Source of the DNA: Sphingomonas immobilis | Lineage (GTDB): Bacteria; Pseudomonadota; Alphaproteobacteria; Sphingomonadales; Sphingomonadaceae | Length of the DNA stretch: 64,000 nt | Assembly (NCBI RefSeq): GCF_030580995.1 | Contig: NZ_JAUQSZ010000001.1 | Location: 1 to 64,000 of the forward strand | Direction of reading: 5' to 3' | In this document: positions 9,279-17,841 of the stretch, piece after piece | Position numbering within the stretch: the first letter of the stretch is position 1 | Layout: each line of letters begins with the position of its first letter | Notes under the pieces: generated by a model | Told to the model about the DNA's origin: nothing | The model's input: only the letters and a program-made list of their open reading frames with translations | The model's database searches: none | Translations under genes and position numbers: made by a program

Positions 9279-10253
9279 TTATTTCGTGACCTCTGCGATC
9301 ACCGCCCTGGCCTTTGCGACCGCGTCGGCTGTCTTGAGCTTTCCGGCCTGTACGTCATCCGCGAAACCCATCAGACGCGAGCCCGACGCCGAGCCCGTCT
9401 CCGCGACTTCGGCGACCTTGACGCCCTTGCCGCGCGTGATCGCCGCGTCCCAGTCGGCGCGGACGGCCGCCCAATAGTCCTTCGTCGCCTTCCAATATGT
9501 ATCGGCCGACGCGACGTCGAAGGCGCTGTCCTTCACGTAGGTGTTGAGCACGCTTTCCTGCACGAACGGCACCAGCTTTCCGTCGACCAGCCCTTCCTTG
9601 ATATTGTCCTGCCAGTGGATCCAGCCGGCGGGCGAGGGGGAGTGGCGGTTGATGCCGAGATAGCGGTCGTAGGGCGGATGCCGCACTGCGTCGCGCCGGG
9701 CGAGCGGGCGCCACGTCCAGTTCGAGCGCCAGCGTCGCACGCCGCCCTCCTCGGTCCACTGGCCCCAGCCGCCGTAACGAGGGCTGTCGTCGGTCTGCCA
9801 CACGGTCTGCGACCAGCGGCCGGCACGCATCGCGGCGGGCACGTCCTCCAGTCTCCAAGTGCCCTGGCCGGCATAGGTCAGGACGGTGGCGGGCTCGTAG
9901 ACCCAATCCTGCCGCCAATGCTTGATGACGAAGGTCTTTTTCGCGTCGTCGGTGACGACGAGCAGATGCTGGAGGACGATCGTGCGGCCGGTATCGACGA
10001 TCGCGCGGACGACCTCATGCCCGCCGGAGATCTTGGCAGGGATCGGCGTGTAGCCTTCGCGCCACGGCGTCGTCTCCTTCATGTCGAACGTGACCTTGAA
10101 AGTGCCCGCCATCGCCAGGATCGAGGCGCGGTCGGCGTCGAACGCGGCCTTCTGATCGGTGGCGGACTTGGCGGTGACGGGACCGTCGGCGAGGGCGGGC
10201 ATCGCCGGCGTCAGCGCGAAGGCGGCGGCGAGAAGGGCAATACGGAGTTTCAT
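9279..10253 (-). CDS. DUF6607 family secreted/periplasmic protein
   Basis: A 324-residue protein with a signal peptide (MKLRIALLAAAFALTPAMPALA). The mature part has many Trp/Tyr-rich segments (FVIKHWRQDWVYEP, GGWGQWTEEGG, WTWRPLARRD), which match my memory of the DUF6607 family. No biochemical role is established to my knowledge. It lies 17 bases behind the heme-type TonB receptor and is co-transcribed with it, so I infer a role in heme/iron acquisition. ATG 10253 is supported by the signal peptide and a GAGGATC ribosome site. Confidence 0.7.
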   Translation of the reverse strand: MKLRIALLAAAFALTPAMPALADGPVTAKSATDQKAAFDADRASILAMAGTFKVTFDMKETTPWREGYTPIPAKISGGHEVVRAIVDTGRTIVLQHLLVVTDDAKKTFVIKHWRQDWVYEPATVLTYAGQGTWRLEDVPAAMRAGRWSQTVWQTDDSPRYGGWGQWTEEGGVRRWRSNWTWRPLARRDAVRHPPYDRYLGINRHSPSPAGWIHWQDNIKEGLVDGKLVPFVQESVLNTYVKDSAFDVASADTYWKATKDYWAAVRADWDAAITRGKGVKVAEVAETGSASGSRLMGFADDVQAGKLKTADAVAKARAVIAEVTK

Positions 10254-10270
10254 GCGAGTGATCCTCATTA

Positions 10271-12529
10271 TCAGAATCGGAGCGAAAGCGAGATAGACGC
10301 ATTGCGGCCCGGTTGGGTATAGGCATCTTTCACCGTCGACGTGTCGGCGAGGCCGCGCACGTCGCTCCACCAGGCGTATTTTGTGTCGAGCAGATTGAAG
10401 ACGCCCGCGCGCAGCGTTGCGAAATCGGCGATGCGGACATAGGCGGTCGCGTCGAGGATGGTGAAATCGCCGGGGCGGTATGCGCCTGCGGGTGCGGCCT
10501 CGAGTTCCTTCTGTGCCGAATGCGTCATGATGATCTGGCCGCCGAAGCGCTTGCCGGGATCGTCATAGCCGAGGCCCATCACCAGCTTGAGCGGATCGAT
10601 TGTCGAGAGAGGGGACTTCGCGCCGCCCGCGCCGGTGACGGTGCCGATCGCGTAGCTGATCGCGACGCGCGCGCTGAGGCCATTGGGCGAACTCAGCGCG
10701 AGCGACCCTTCCGCGCCCTTGATGCGGACGCGGTTGAGATTGACGAACTGGTAGATCACCGGGTTCGCGACCGTGCCGGTGCCGCCGACCATCTCCTGAC
10801 TGATGAAGTTGGAATAGCCGCCGGTGAAGGCCGTGCCCGAGAGCCGCACCGGGCCGCTGCCCACGCGGATGCCGGCCTCCCAGGTCTCGCTCGTTTCGGG
10901 GCGGAGGTTGGGGTTGGGGATCGAGCGATAGGCGAAGCCGACGCCGTTGGGATTGTCGAAGAACTGGTTCACCTGCGTCGGCGAGGGCGCCTTGAAACCG
11001 CGCGCATAGTTGACGAAGATATTGCCGCCGCCGGGGATTTTCACCAGCGCGCCGATCTTGGGCGAGAGGCGCGATCCGTCCTGGCCGCTCGGCGTGGTCG
11101 ATGCGCCGGGAATGAGCGCGTCGATCTTCGGGGTGAGCTTGTAATAGTCGAGGCGCAGCGCCGGGAAAAGCTGGAAACGCCCTTCGAACAGGCTGATCGT
11201 ATCGGCGAGATAGCCGCCGGCCAGCACGTAGTCGGTGATCGGGAAGGCGCGCGTCGGGAAGACGTCGGGCGCGGTCGGGAGAGTACCGTCGCGGATGCCC
11301 TCCTGCCGGGTGACGCTGACGTCTCCGCCGAACGCGAGCTTGTTGCCGATGCCGCCGATATCGAAGCTGCTGCGCGCCTCGACACTGACGCCCCAGACCT
11401 GATTGTCGAAAGTGCTGATGCGAATGCGGTCGGCGGCGGTGTTGCGATCCTCGGCAGTGAACTGGCGGTTCTTGCCCTTCTGATACCAGCCGGTGACCTG
11501 CGCGAAGTCGATCGCGCCTTCGCCGGTGTAGCGCCAGTCGAGGCTGATGCGGTCGCGCTTGATCGTATCCTCGGCGGTGAGGCCGATCACGCTGGTCGCG
11601 GCCGTGGGCACCGCAGCGACGCCGCTAAGCACGTTGGTGAAGGCGTAAGCGTCGTAATGATCGAGCGTCAGGCGGATGCGGTGGTGATCGTTGGGCTCCC
11701 AGACGATCTTGCCGAGCACGGCGTTGGAGCGCGTGTTCTGCGGGTTCGCCTTGGTACGCAGCGCATTGGGCGTGTCGATCGTCCCGGCATTCTCATACTC
11801 GTGGCCGTCGCGGCGGGTGTAGGACACGACCGCCGACCAGTCGCCCGAGCGGCCGGCGAGGATCGCGGTCTCGGCGAACTGGTTGCTGGAGGAATCGTAG
11901 CCGGCGCGCAGCAGGCCGCCGTAAGCATTGCCGTCCTTGAGAAAATCGACCGGATCGCTGGTGACGAAGCTGACCGCGCCGGCGAGGCCGTCCGATCCGT
12001 AGAGCGCGGACGCGGGGCCGCGCAGGATCTCGACCGACTTGATGATGCCGAGATCGACATAGTCGCCGCGCCCGGCCGATTGCGCGCCGAATTCGAAGCC
12101 ATCGGGCACGCGCACGCCATCGACCTGGATCAGCACGCGGTTGCCCTCCAGCCCACGGATGTTGAAGCCGGCGTCGCCGTCGCGACCGGTGACGCCGAGC
12201 GCCGCGCCGAAGCGGGTCGGCGCGCGACGCACGCTGACGCCGGGTTCGAAGCGGATCAGATCCTTGATGTCGATGGCGAGGTTGTTGGCGATGTCCTCCG
12301 CAGTGATGACCGACACGGTGGCGGGCACTTCGCTGGCCGGGGTGGGGATGCGCGTACCGGTGACGACGACGGGATCCTTGTTCTCGTCGTCGGCGAAGGA
12401 GAGGGCGGGTGCCGCCGCGTCCGTTGCCGGGGCCGCGAAAGCCGGTGCTGCGGCGATGGCGGTCGCCGTGCCTGCTAGCAGCAAGGCAAGGCGGCGAACG
12501 CCTTCGTTCCGCGGTTGATCTGTCATCAT
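10271..12529 (-). CDS. TonB-dependent heme/hemoglobin-type receptor
   Basis: A 752-residue outer-membrane receptor. It has a signal sequence ending AAPAFA, a TonB-box-like DPVVVTGTRIPT, a plug domain (VPATVSVITAEDIANN, FNIRGLEGNRVLIQVDGVR, ILRGPASALYGSDGLAGAV) and a beta-barrel ending in SISLSLRF. The plug resembles the hemoglobin/transferrin/lactoferrin receptor family, which suggests heme or heme-protein uptake. It is the first gene of a two-gene operon with the DUF6607 protein. Two palindromes resembling Fur sites lie just upstream, as expected for an iron-repressed receptor. The ligand is inferred only from family resemblance. Confidence 0.87.
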   Translation of the reverse strand: MMTDQPRNEGVRRLALLLAGTATAIAAAPAFAAPATDAAAPALSFADDENKDPVVVTGTRIPTPASEVPATVSVITAEDIANNLAIDIKDLIRFEPGVSVRRAPTRFGAALGVTGRDGDAGFNIRGLEGNRVLIQVDGVRVPDGFEFGAQSAGRGDYVDLGIIKSVEILRGPASALYGSDGLAGAVSFVTSDPVDFLKDGNAYGGLLRAGYDSSSNQFAETAILAGRSGDWSAVVSYTRRDGHEYENAGTIDTPNALRTKANPQNTRSNAVLGKIVWEPNDHHRIRLTLDHYDAYAFTNVLSGVAAVPTAATSVIGLTAEDTIKRDRISLDWRYTGEGAIDFAQVTGWYQKGKNRQFTAEDRNTAADRIRISTFDNQVWGVSVEARSSFDIGGIGNKLAFGGDVSVTRQEGIRDGTLPTAPDVFPTRAFPITDYVLAGGYLADTISLFEGRFQLFPALRLDYYKLTPKIDALIPGASTTPSGQDGSRLSPKIGALVKIPGGGNIFVNYARGFKAPSPTQVNQFFDNPNGVGFAYRSIPNPNLRPETSETWEAGIRVGSGPVRLSGTAFTGGYSNFISQEMVGGTGTVANPVIYQFVNLNRVRIKGAEGSLALSSPNGLSARVAISYAIGTVTGAGGAKSPLSTIDPLKLVMGLGYDDPGKRFGGQIIMTHSAQKELEAAPAGAYRPGDFTILDATAYVRIADFATLRAGVFNLLDTKYAWWSDVRGLADTSTVKDAYTQPGRNASISLSLRF

Positions 12530-12549
12530 GTCCCTTCCCGTATGCTAAT

Positions 12550-12562
12550 GCGAGTGATTCGC
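12550..12562. promoter_or_regulatory. Fur-like palindrome, site 1
   Basis: GCGAGTGATTCGC fits the symmetric pattern GCGAnTnAnTCGC and lies 21 bases upstream of the receptor start codon. The same pattern recurs at 12639-12651. The assignment to Fur is inferred from the iron-type receptor downstream and the AT-centred dyad. Confidence 0.5.
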
Positions 12563-12638
12563 GATTGCGATTAGGAGGCGGGCGAGGGTGCGTCAATCGA
12601 GGTTCGTTGCAGCGGCGTTTCGATTTCAAAAGACTGTT

Positions 12639-12651
12639 GCGAATTAATCGC
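12639..12651. promoter_or_regulatory. Fur-like palindrome, site 2
   Basis: GCGAATTAATCGC has the same GCGAnTnAnTCGC symmetry as site 1. It lies in the divergent promoter region between the receptor and the plus-strand gene at 12698, so both directions could respond to iron. Confidence 0.45.
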
Positions 12652-12697
12652 ATTATCGATAGTCGCCTCGGAGCGACATAGACTCTCCGGAGACCCC

Positions 12698-13147
12698 ATG
12701 TATTCCTTCGTTGATCGCCCCGTGGATTCGCTCTCGCAAGGCAGCCGTTTCGTCTTGTGGGCAATGCGCCGCTGGACCAGTGCGCGCGAGGCCCACACCT
12801 GTCCGCCACATGCGCTGTCGCCATCGTTTCAGGGCATGGGAGCACTTGATGCGTTGAGCCCGTTCCACCTGGGCATGGTTGTGCTAAATTGCCATTCGCG
12901 CTTGGCCGTGGAGGTCGCGCAGATCGATCAGCGTCGGATCGGCGCGGACGAAGCGGTACTTCTGGCCTTGTGGCGCGACAGTCTCGATGCTAGCGCCCGC
13001 CCGCGCCGCGATGCAACGCTGGTGCAATTGCTCGATACGCGCGCCGACACCGCCGCGCGCCTGTTCGATGCTGCTGCTTCCGCTCTTGCCGAAGCGGGGC
13101 TCGCGCCGGACGGGCTGGACCGTAACCCTGCCGGGGAAATTTTGTGA
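12698..13147 (+). CDS. Conserved hypothetical protein upstream of fpr
   Basis: A 149-residue soluble protein without signal peptide or membrane segments. It has an N-terminal His/Cys-containing stretch (HTCPPHALSPSFQGMG) and an alanine-rich helical C-terminal half. The ATG at 12698 has a GGAGA ribosome site. Its stop codon overlaps the GTG start of the ferredoxin reductase (GTGA), so the two are translationally coupled. It may act with that reductase, but I do not recognise the family. Confidence 0.65.
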   Translation: MYSFVDRPVDSLSQGSRFVLWAMRRWTSAREAHTCPPHALSPSFQGMGALDALSPFHLGMVVLNCHSRLAVEVAQIDQRRIGADEAVLLALWRDSLDASARPRRDATLVQLLDTRADTAARLFDAAASALAEAGLAPDGLDRNPAGEIL

Positions 13148-13947
13148 GCGACCATCAAATGCTTACCGCGACCAATTCGCTCAGCGTCGAGACGGTGACG
13201 CGCGTCCATCACTGGAACGAGCATCTCTTCACGTTCGCGATCACGCGGCCCGCGAGCTTCCGCTTCCGGTCGGGCGAGTTCGTAATGCTCGGGTTGCCCG
13301 ATGGCCAGCGTCCGCTGTTGCGCGCCTATTCGATCGCGAGCCCGGCGTATGACGAGGAATTGGAGTTCCTGTCGATCAAGGTGCCCGACGGCCCGCTGAC
13401 CTCGCGGTTGCAGGGGATCAAGGTCGGCGATCCGATGTTCCTCGGCCGCAAGCCCACCGGCACGCTCGTCGCCGACGCGCTGCTGCCGGGGCGGCGGCTG
13501 TATCTGCTGTCGACCGGCACCGGGCTTGCGCCGTTCCTCAGCCTGATCCGCGACCCGGACATCTACGATCGCTTCTCGCAGATCGTGCTTGTCCATTCGG
13601 TGCGGCGCGTGAGCGATCTCGCGTTCCACGACACGTTGCAGGCGCAGCTCGCGGGCGACCCGCTGGTGCAGGACCAGGCGCTGCTGCAGTTCCATTATGT
13701 GCCGACCGTGACGCGCGAGCCGTTCCACACCAGCCACCGGATCGGCACGCTGGTCGAGAACGGCGCGCTGTTCGCGCCGCCCGTCGCGGGACCGCGCCAG
13801 TTCGATCCCGAGCACGACCGCATCATGTTGTGCGGCAGCATGGCGATGATCAAGGAACAGGCCGCCGCGCTCGACGCGCTGGGCTTCACCGAAGGATCGA
13901 ATGCCGCGCCGGGCCATTATGTGATCGAGCGTGCCTTCGTCGGATGA
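13144..13947 (+). CDS. fpr: Ferredoxin-NADP+ reductase
   Basis: A cytoplasmic FAD enzyme of 267 residues exchanging electrons between NADPH and ferredoxin or flavodoxin. It has the FAD-binding RAYSIASP motif and the NADP-binding STGTGLAPFLSLIRD segment, and ends with HYVIERAFVG, the bacterial Fpr type with C-terminal extension. Length fits the family. The start is GTG, coupled to the 149-residue protein before it. It lies next to the Fur-like sites and just before the purine island, whose Rieske oxygenase would need such a reductase; that link is inference. Confidence 0.92.
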   Translation: MSDHQMLTATNSLSVETVTRVHHWNEHLFTFAITRPASFRFRSGEFVMLGLPDGQRPLLRAYSIASPAYDEELEFLSIKVPDGPLTSRLQGIKVGDPMFLGRKPTGTLVADALLPGRRLYLLSTGTGLAPFLSLIRDPDIYDRFSQIVLVHSVRRVSDLAFHDTLQAQLAGDPLVQDQALLQFHYVPTVTREPFHTSHRIGTLVENGALFAPPVAGPRQFDPEHDRIMLCGSMAMIKEQAAALDALGFTEGSNAAPGHYVIERAFVG

Positions 13948-13961
13948 CCACCCTGCGCGCA

Positions 13962-13997
13962 TTTTTGCAACGCAGCATCGTTGTCATTGTGTTGGAT
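13962..13997 (+). promoter_or_regulatory. 36-bp purine-island motif, copy A
   Basis: The site runs from TTTTTGCAACGC through TCATTGTGTTGGAT. The same blocks with identical spacing occur at 25505-25540 and 31410-31445. It contains the inverted pair AACGCA...TGTGTT and lies 33 bases before the start of the BASS-hpxY operon. It is a candidate operator of the LysR regulator, or part of the promoter. Confidence 0.6.
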
Positions 13998-14029
13998 CGG
14001 TAGGGGGAGACCGGGCATAGTCGCCGACA

Positions 14030-15169
14030 ATGGCGAAGTTCCCGAAACCTTCCTTCTCGATCGATCCCTTCCTGCTGTGCCTGATCGCGGTCGTCGCGGC
14101 GGCATCATTGCTGCCGGTGCGCGGCGTGGCGGCGGGTTGGGTCGATCTCGCCGCCGATCTTGCCGTCGCGCTGCTGTTCTTCCTGCACGGCGCGAAGCTG
14201 TCGCGCGCGGCGATCGTGCAGGGCATGGGCAACTGGCGGCTGCACGCGCTGGTGCTTGGCTCGACCTATGTGCTGTTTCCCGCGATCGGGCTGGCGCTGA
14301 TCGCGCTGCTGCAGGGCTGGAGCAACCCGTGGCTGCTGTCGGGCCTGCTGTTCCTGTGCCTGTTGCCCTCGACGGTGCAGTCTTCGATCGCCTTCACCGC
14401 GATCGCGCGCGGCAATGTCGCGGCTGCGGTGTGCAGCGCGTCGCTGTCCAACCTGCTCGGCATTTTCGTGACGCCCCTGCTGGTCGCGCTGTTGATGAAG
14501 GCCGATGGCGGCGTCGGCGGCGGGAGCGCCGGATCGTCGTGGCATTCGATCTGGACGATCACGGTGCAATTGCTGCTGCCGTTCCTGGCCGGGCATTTCC
14601 TGCGCCCGCTGATCGGCGGCTTCGTCGATCGTAACAAGAAGATCCTGCAGCCGGTCGATCGCGGATCGATCCTGCTGGTCGTCTATTCGGCGTTCAGCGC
14701 GGCGGTGGTGGGCGGCATCTGGACACAGGTCGGCATCGGCGATCTGCTCGGGCTGGTGGCGCTGAGCGGGGTTATCCTCGCGCTGGTGATGGGGGCCAAT
14801 CTGATCGTCGCGCGGATGGCGAGCCTGTCGCGCGAGGATTTCATCGTGCTGCTGTTCTGCGGATCGAAGAAGAGCCTCGCGTCGGGCGTGCCGATGGCGG
14901 GGGCGCTGTTCGCGCCTGCGCATGTCGGGCTGATCGTGCTGCCGCTGATGATCTTCCACCAGTTGCAGTTGTTCGTCTGCGCGGTGCTGGCGGGGCGGTT
15001 CCAGCGCGCGGCAATTGCGGCGGAGGCTGCGGTCGGCTTGCCGCGCAGCGAGGCCGAGATCGGCGCGGCGGCGGCGGCCGTGGGCATGACGATTCCCGAG
15101 GCGTGCATGCCAGGTGTCGTCGCCAACATGGCGTTGCTCGACAAGCACGCCGGAAACCTGCGCGGATGA
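14030..15169 (+). CDS. BASS-family transporter (YfeH-like) with C-terminal HpxX/AtzG-like (DUF4089) extension
   Basis: A 379-residue protein. Residues about 10-330 are a ten-helix sodium-bile-acid-symporter-like transporter (SBF-like, as in YfeH), ending near LQLFVCAVLAGRFQR. Family members usually end soon after this. Here about 50 more residues follow, and the last 39 (EAEIGAAAAAVGMTIPEACM onward, then PGVVANMALLDKHAGNL) resemble the DUF4089/AtzG/HpxX small subunit that partners AtzE-type amidases. The next gene encodes such an amidase, overlapping by ATGA. An in-frame TTG at 15038 with a GGAGG eleven bases upstream could give the tail as a separate small protein. It is the first gene of the purine operon; the transported substrate is unknown. 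Confidence 0.75.
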   Translation: MAKFPKPSFSIDPFLLCLIAVVAAASLLPVRGVAAGWVDLAADLAVALLFFLHGAKLSRAAIVQGMGNWRLHALVLGSTYVLFPAIGLALIALLQGWSNPWLLSGLLFLCLLPSTVQSSIAFTAIARGNVAAAVCSASLSNLLGIFVTPLLVALLMKADGGVGGGSAGSSWHSIWTITVQLLLPFLAGHFLRPLIGGFVDRNKKILQPVDRGSILLVVYSAFSAAVVGGIWTQVGIGDLLGLVALSGVILALVMGANLIVARMASLSREDFIVLLFCGSKKSLASGVPMAGALFAPAHVGLIVLPLMIFHQLQLFVCAVLAGRFQRAAIAAEAAVGLPRSEAEIGAAAAAVGMTIPEACMPGVVANMALLDKHAGNLRG

Positions 15170-16494
15170 GGGGCGCGATCGAGATTGCGGCGGATGTGCG
15201 CGGCGGGCGCGTGCGCGCTCTGCAGATCGTCGAGGAGGCGCTCGCGGCGCTGGTGCGGGACGATCTCGTCGCGGTGACGCGCGTGCTGGCCGACCGCGCG
15301 CGCGCGGAGGCGGCGGCGGTCGACGCGACCGTCGCGGCTGGCGGCGATCCGGGGCCGCTGGCGGGCGTGCCTTACGGCGTGAAGGATCTGTTCGACGTCG
15401 CGGGTCTGCCGACGCACGCCGGATCGACGCTCTATGCCGGTGCGCCGCCCGCAAGCGGGGATGCCGAGGCGATCCGGCGGCTGCGGGCAGCTGGCGCGGT
15501 GCTCGTCGCGACGCTTAACATGGACGAGTTCGCCTATGGCTTCGCGACGATCAACGCGACCTATGGCACCACGCGCAACCCGCACGACCCGAGCCGGCTG
15601 GCGGGGGGATCATCGGGCGGATCGGCGGCGATCGTCGCGGTGGGGGTGCTACCGTTTTCGCTGGGATCGGACACGAACGGGTCGATCCGCGTGCCGGCGA
15701 GCCTGACCGGCGTCTACGGCCTCAAGCCAGCGCACGGGAGCCTGCCGATGGCGGGGGTTTTCCCGTTCGCCGACAGTTTCGACGATATTGGCCCGTTCGC
15801 GCGTTCGGCGGCGGCTTTGAAGCTGGTTTGCGAGGTGCTGGGCGGCGCGGCGATCGACGGGTCGGGCCTGCGCATCGCGATCCTCGGCGGGCGGTTTCGG
15901 GAGAACGCCGATCCCGATGCGCTCGCCGCGATGGCGGAGATCGCGCCGGACGCGCCGGTGATCGAACTGCCCGATATCGCGCGCGCGCGATCGGCGGCGT
16001 TTGTCATCACGGCTTCGGAGGGGGGCACCTTTCACCGCGCGGCGCTGGCGCGCGATGCGATGGCGTTCGATCCGGCGACGCGCGACCGCCTCCTGGCAGG
16101 GGCCTTGATTCCGCGCGGGCTCTACGATGAGGCGCAGGCGTTCCGCGCGGCGTTCAAGGCGCGCATCGCGGCGATGTTGGCGGACTATGACGTGCTGCTC
16201 GCGCCCGCCACGCCGACGACAGCGCCGGAGATCGCCGATCCGCGCATCGTGATCGACGGCGCATTGTCGCCGGCGCGCGCCGATCTCGGCATCCATACGC
16301 AGCCGATCAGCTTCCTCGGCCTGCCCGCGCTGTCGGTGCCGCTGCGGCGGCCGGGCAGGCTGCCGCTGGGGTTGCAACTGATCGGCAGGCCGGGGGGCGA
16401 GGGGGCATTGTTCGCCTTCGCGCGCGCGATCGAGGAAAAGGGGGTGGTCGGCTTCTCGCCGCCGCCGGGGGTCTATCAGGGGGAAATGGTATGA
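15166..16494 (+). CDS. hpxY: AtzE/HpxY-type amidase
   Basis: A 442-residue amidase-signature enzyme. The catalytic Ser-cisSer-Lys elements are visible in GVPYGVKDLF (Lys) and GGSSGGSAA with SDTNGSIRVPAS (Ser nucleophile region). Among amidases it most resembles the AtzE (1-carboxybiuret hydrolase)/HpxY subfamily. In Klebsiella the hpxWXYZ genes act late in urate breakdown, around oxalurate and oxamate. AtzE-type enzymes need a small AtzG/HpxX partner; here that partner seems to be the tail of the preceding transporter. ATG 15166 overlaps the previous stop codon. The exact substrate (oxalurate or a related ureide) is inferred from context. Confidence 0.8.
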   Translation: MRGAIEIAADVRGGRVRALQIVEEALAALVRDDLVAVTRVLADRARAEAAAVDATVAAGGDPGPLAGVPYGVKDLFDVAGLPTHAGSTLYAGAPPASGDAEAIRRLRAAGAVLVATLNMDEFAYGFATINATYGTTRNPHDPSRLAGGSSGGSAAIVAVGVLPFSLGSDTNGSIRVPASLTGVYGLKPAHGSLPMAGVFPFADSFDDIGPFARSAAALKLVCEVLGGAAIDGSGLRIAILGGRFRENADPDALAAMAEIAPDAPVIELPDIARARSAAFVITASEGGTFHRAALARDAMAFDPATRDRLLAGALIPRGLYDEAQAFRAAFKARIAAMLADYDVLLAPATPTTAPEIADPRIVIDGALSPARADLGIHTQPISFLGLPALSVPLRRPGRLPLGLQLIGRPGGEGALFAFARAIEEKGVVGFSPPPGVYQGEMV

Positions 16495-17840
16495 CGGATG
16501 TCGCGGTAGAGGCTCCGCCAGAGGCAGCCACCTGGCTCGACCGATATTTCAAGCTCGGTGAGCGCGGCACGTCGACGCGGACCGAGGTGCTGGCCGGGTT
16601 CACGACCTTCCTGACGATGGCGTATATCGTCCTCGTCAATCCCGCGATCCTGGGGCAGGCGGGGATGCCGGTCGCCGCGGTCGCCGCCGCGACGTGCTTC
16701 GCCGCCGCCTTCGCCTCGATCCTGATGGGGTTCGTCGCCAACACGCCGCTCGCGCTGGCGCCGGGCATGGGGCTGAACGCTTACTTCAGCTTCACCGTCG
16801 TGCAGGGGATGGGCGTGCCGTGGCCGGTCGCGCTCGGTTGCGTGATGATCTCGGGCATCTGCTTCCTGATCCTGACGCTGACGGGCGTGCGGCAGCTGAT
16901 CGTGACCGCCATCCCGACCTATCTGTTCGCGGCGGTGGCAGGCGGCATCGGCCTGTTCATCGGCTTCATCGGGCTGAAGAACGCCGGGCTGGTCGCCGCC
17001 AATCCGGCGACCTTCGTGGCGCTGGGCGACATGAAATCGCCGGGGGCGGAACTGGCGCTGTTCGGGCTGGTGGTGATCGGCGCGCTCTCCGTGTGGAAAG
17101 TGCGCGGGGCGATGCTGATCGGCATCGTCGCGACGACGGTGGCGGCTTGGGTGTTCGGCCTCGTCAAGATTTCGCCCGAGCCGTACAGCCTGTCGGCGCT
17201 GACGGGCACGGCGTTCAAGCTCGATCTGGCGGGCGTTTTCAAGCTGAGCGGCGGGCTGGTCGAGATCCTGTTCGTGTTCCTGTTCGTCGACCTGTTCGAC
17301 AATATCGGCACGTTGGTGGCGGTGACGAAGCGCGCCGGGCTGATGGACAAGGAGGGGCGGATACCGGGGCTCAACCGCATCCTCGTCACCGATGCGGTGG
17401 CGACGATGGTGGGGTCGGTCGCGGGGACCAGCACGGTGACGAGCTATGTCGAGAGCGCGGCGGGCGTGCAGGCTGGCGGCCGCACCGGGCTGACGGCGGT
17501 GGTGACGGGCGCGCTGTTCCTGCTCACGATGTTCGTGGCGCCCTATGCGCAGATCGTGCCGCTGGCGGCGACGGCGCCCGCGCTCATCATCGTCGGCGGG
17601 CTGATGCTGCTGCCGCTGACCGAGGTGGAGTGGGAGGATCCGATGGCAGCGATCCCCGCCTTCCTGACGGTGGCGATGATCCCGCTGACCTTCTCGATCG
17701 CCAACGGCCTGGCCTTCGGCATCACCGCCCATGCGGTGCTGACGCTGCTGCGCGGCAAGGCCAAGCTGGGCGACTGGTTCCTGTTCGTGCTGGCGGGGCT
17801 GTTCGTGCTGCGCTTCGCGTGGATGAGCGCGGCGGCCTGA
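16491..17840 (+). CDS. NCS2 purine permease, AzgA/PbuG type
   Basis: A polytopic inner-membrane protein of 449 residues with about twelve segments. The N-terminal TFLTMAYIVLVNP, the ALAPGMGLNAYFSFT motif and LFVDLFDNIGTLVAVTKRAG are signatures of the adenine/guanine/hypoxanthine permease branch of NCS2. It would import purine bases by proton symport. It overlaps hpxY by four bases (ATGA), so it belongs to the same operon and supplies substrate to the catabolic enzymes. A second, different NCS2 permease is encoded at 36783. Confidence 0.9.
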   Translation: MTDVAVEAPPEAATWLDRYFKLGERGTSTRTEVLAGFTTFLTMAYIVLVNPAILGQAGMPVAAVAAATCFAAAFASILMGFVANTPLALAPGMGLNAYFSFTVVQGMGVPWPVALGCVMISGICFLILTLTGVRQLIVTAIPTYLFAAVAGGIGLFIGFIGLKNAGLVAANPATFVALGDMKSPGAELALFGLVVIGALSVWKVRGAMLIGIVATTVAAWVFGLVKISPEPYSLSALTGTAFKLDLAGVFKLSGGLVEILFVFLFVDLFDNIGTLVAVTKRAGLMDKEGRIPGLNRILVTDAVATMVGSVAGTSTVTSYVESAAGVQAGGRTGLTAVVTGALFLLTMFVAPYAQIVPLAATAPALIIVGGLMLLPLTEVEWEDPMAAIPAFLTVAMIPLTFSIANGLAFGITAHAVLTLLRGKAKLGDWFLFVLAGLFVLRFAWMSAAA

Positions 17841-17841
17841 C

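Noticed and set aside
10313..12478. A 721-codon open frame on the plus strand opposite the heme-type receptor
   Set aside because: It lies wholly antisense to a receptor with full family signatures, and its composition (Arg/Ala/Asp-rich, no domains) is typical of a shadow frame in high-GC DNA.
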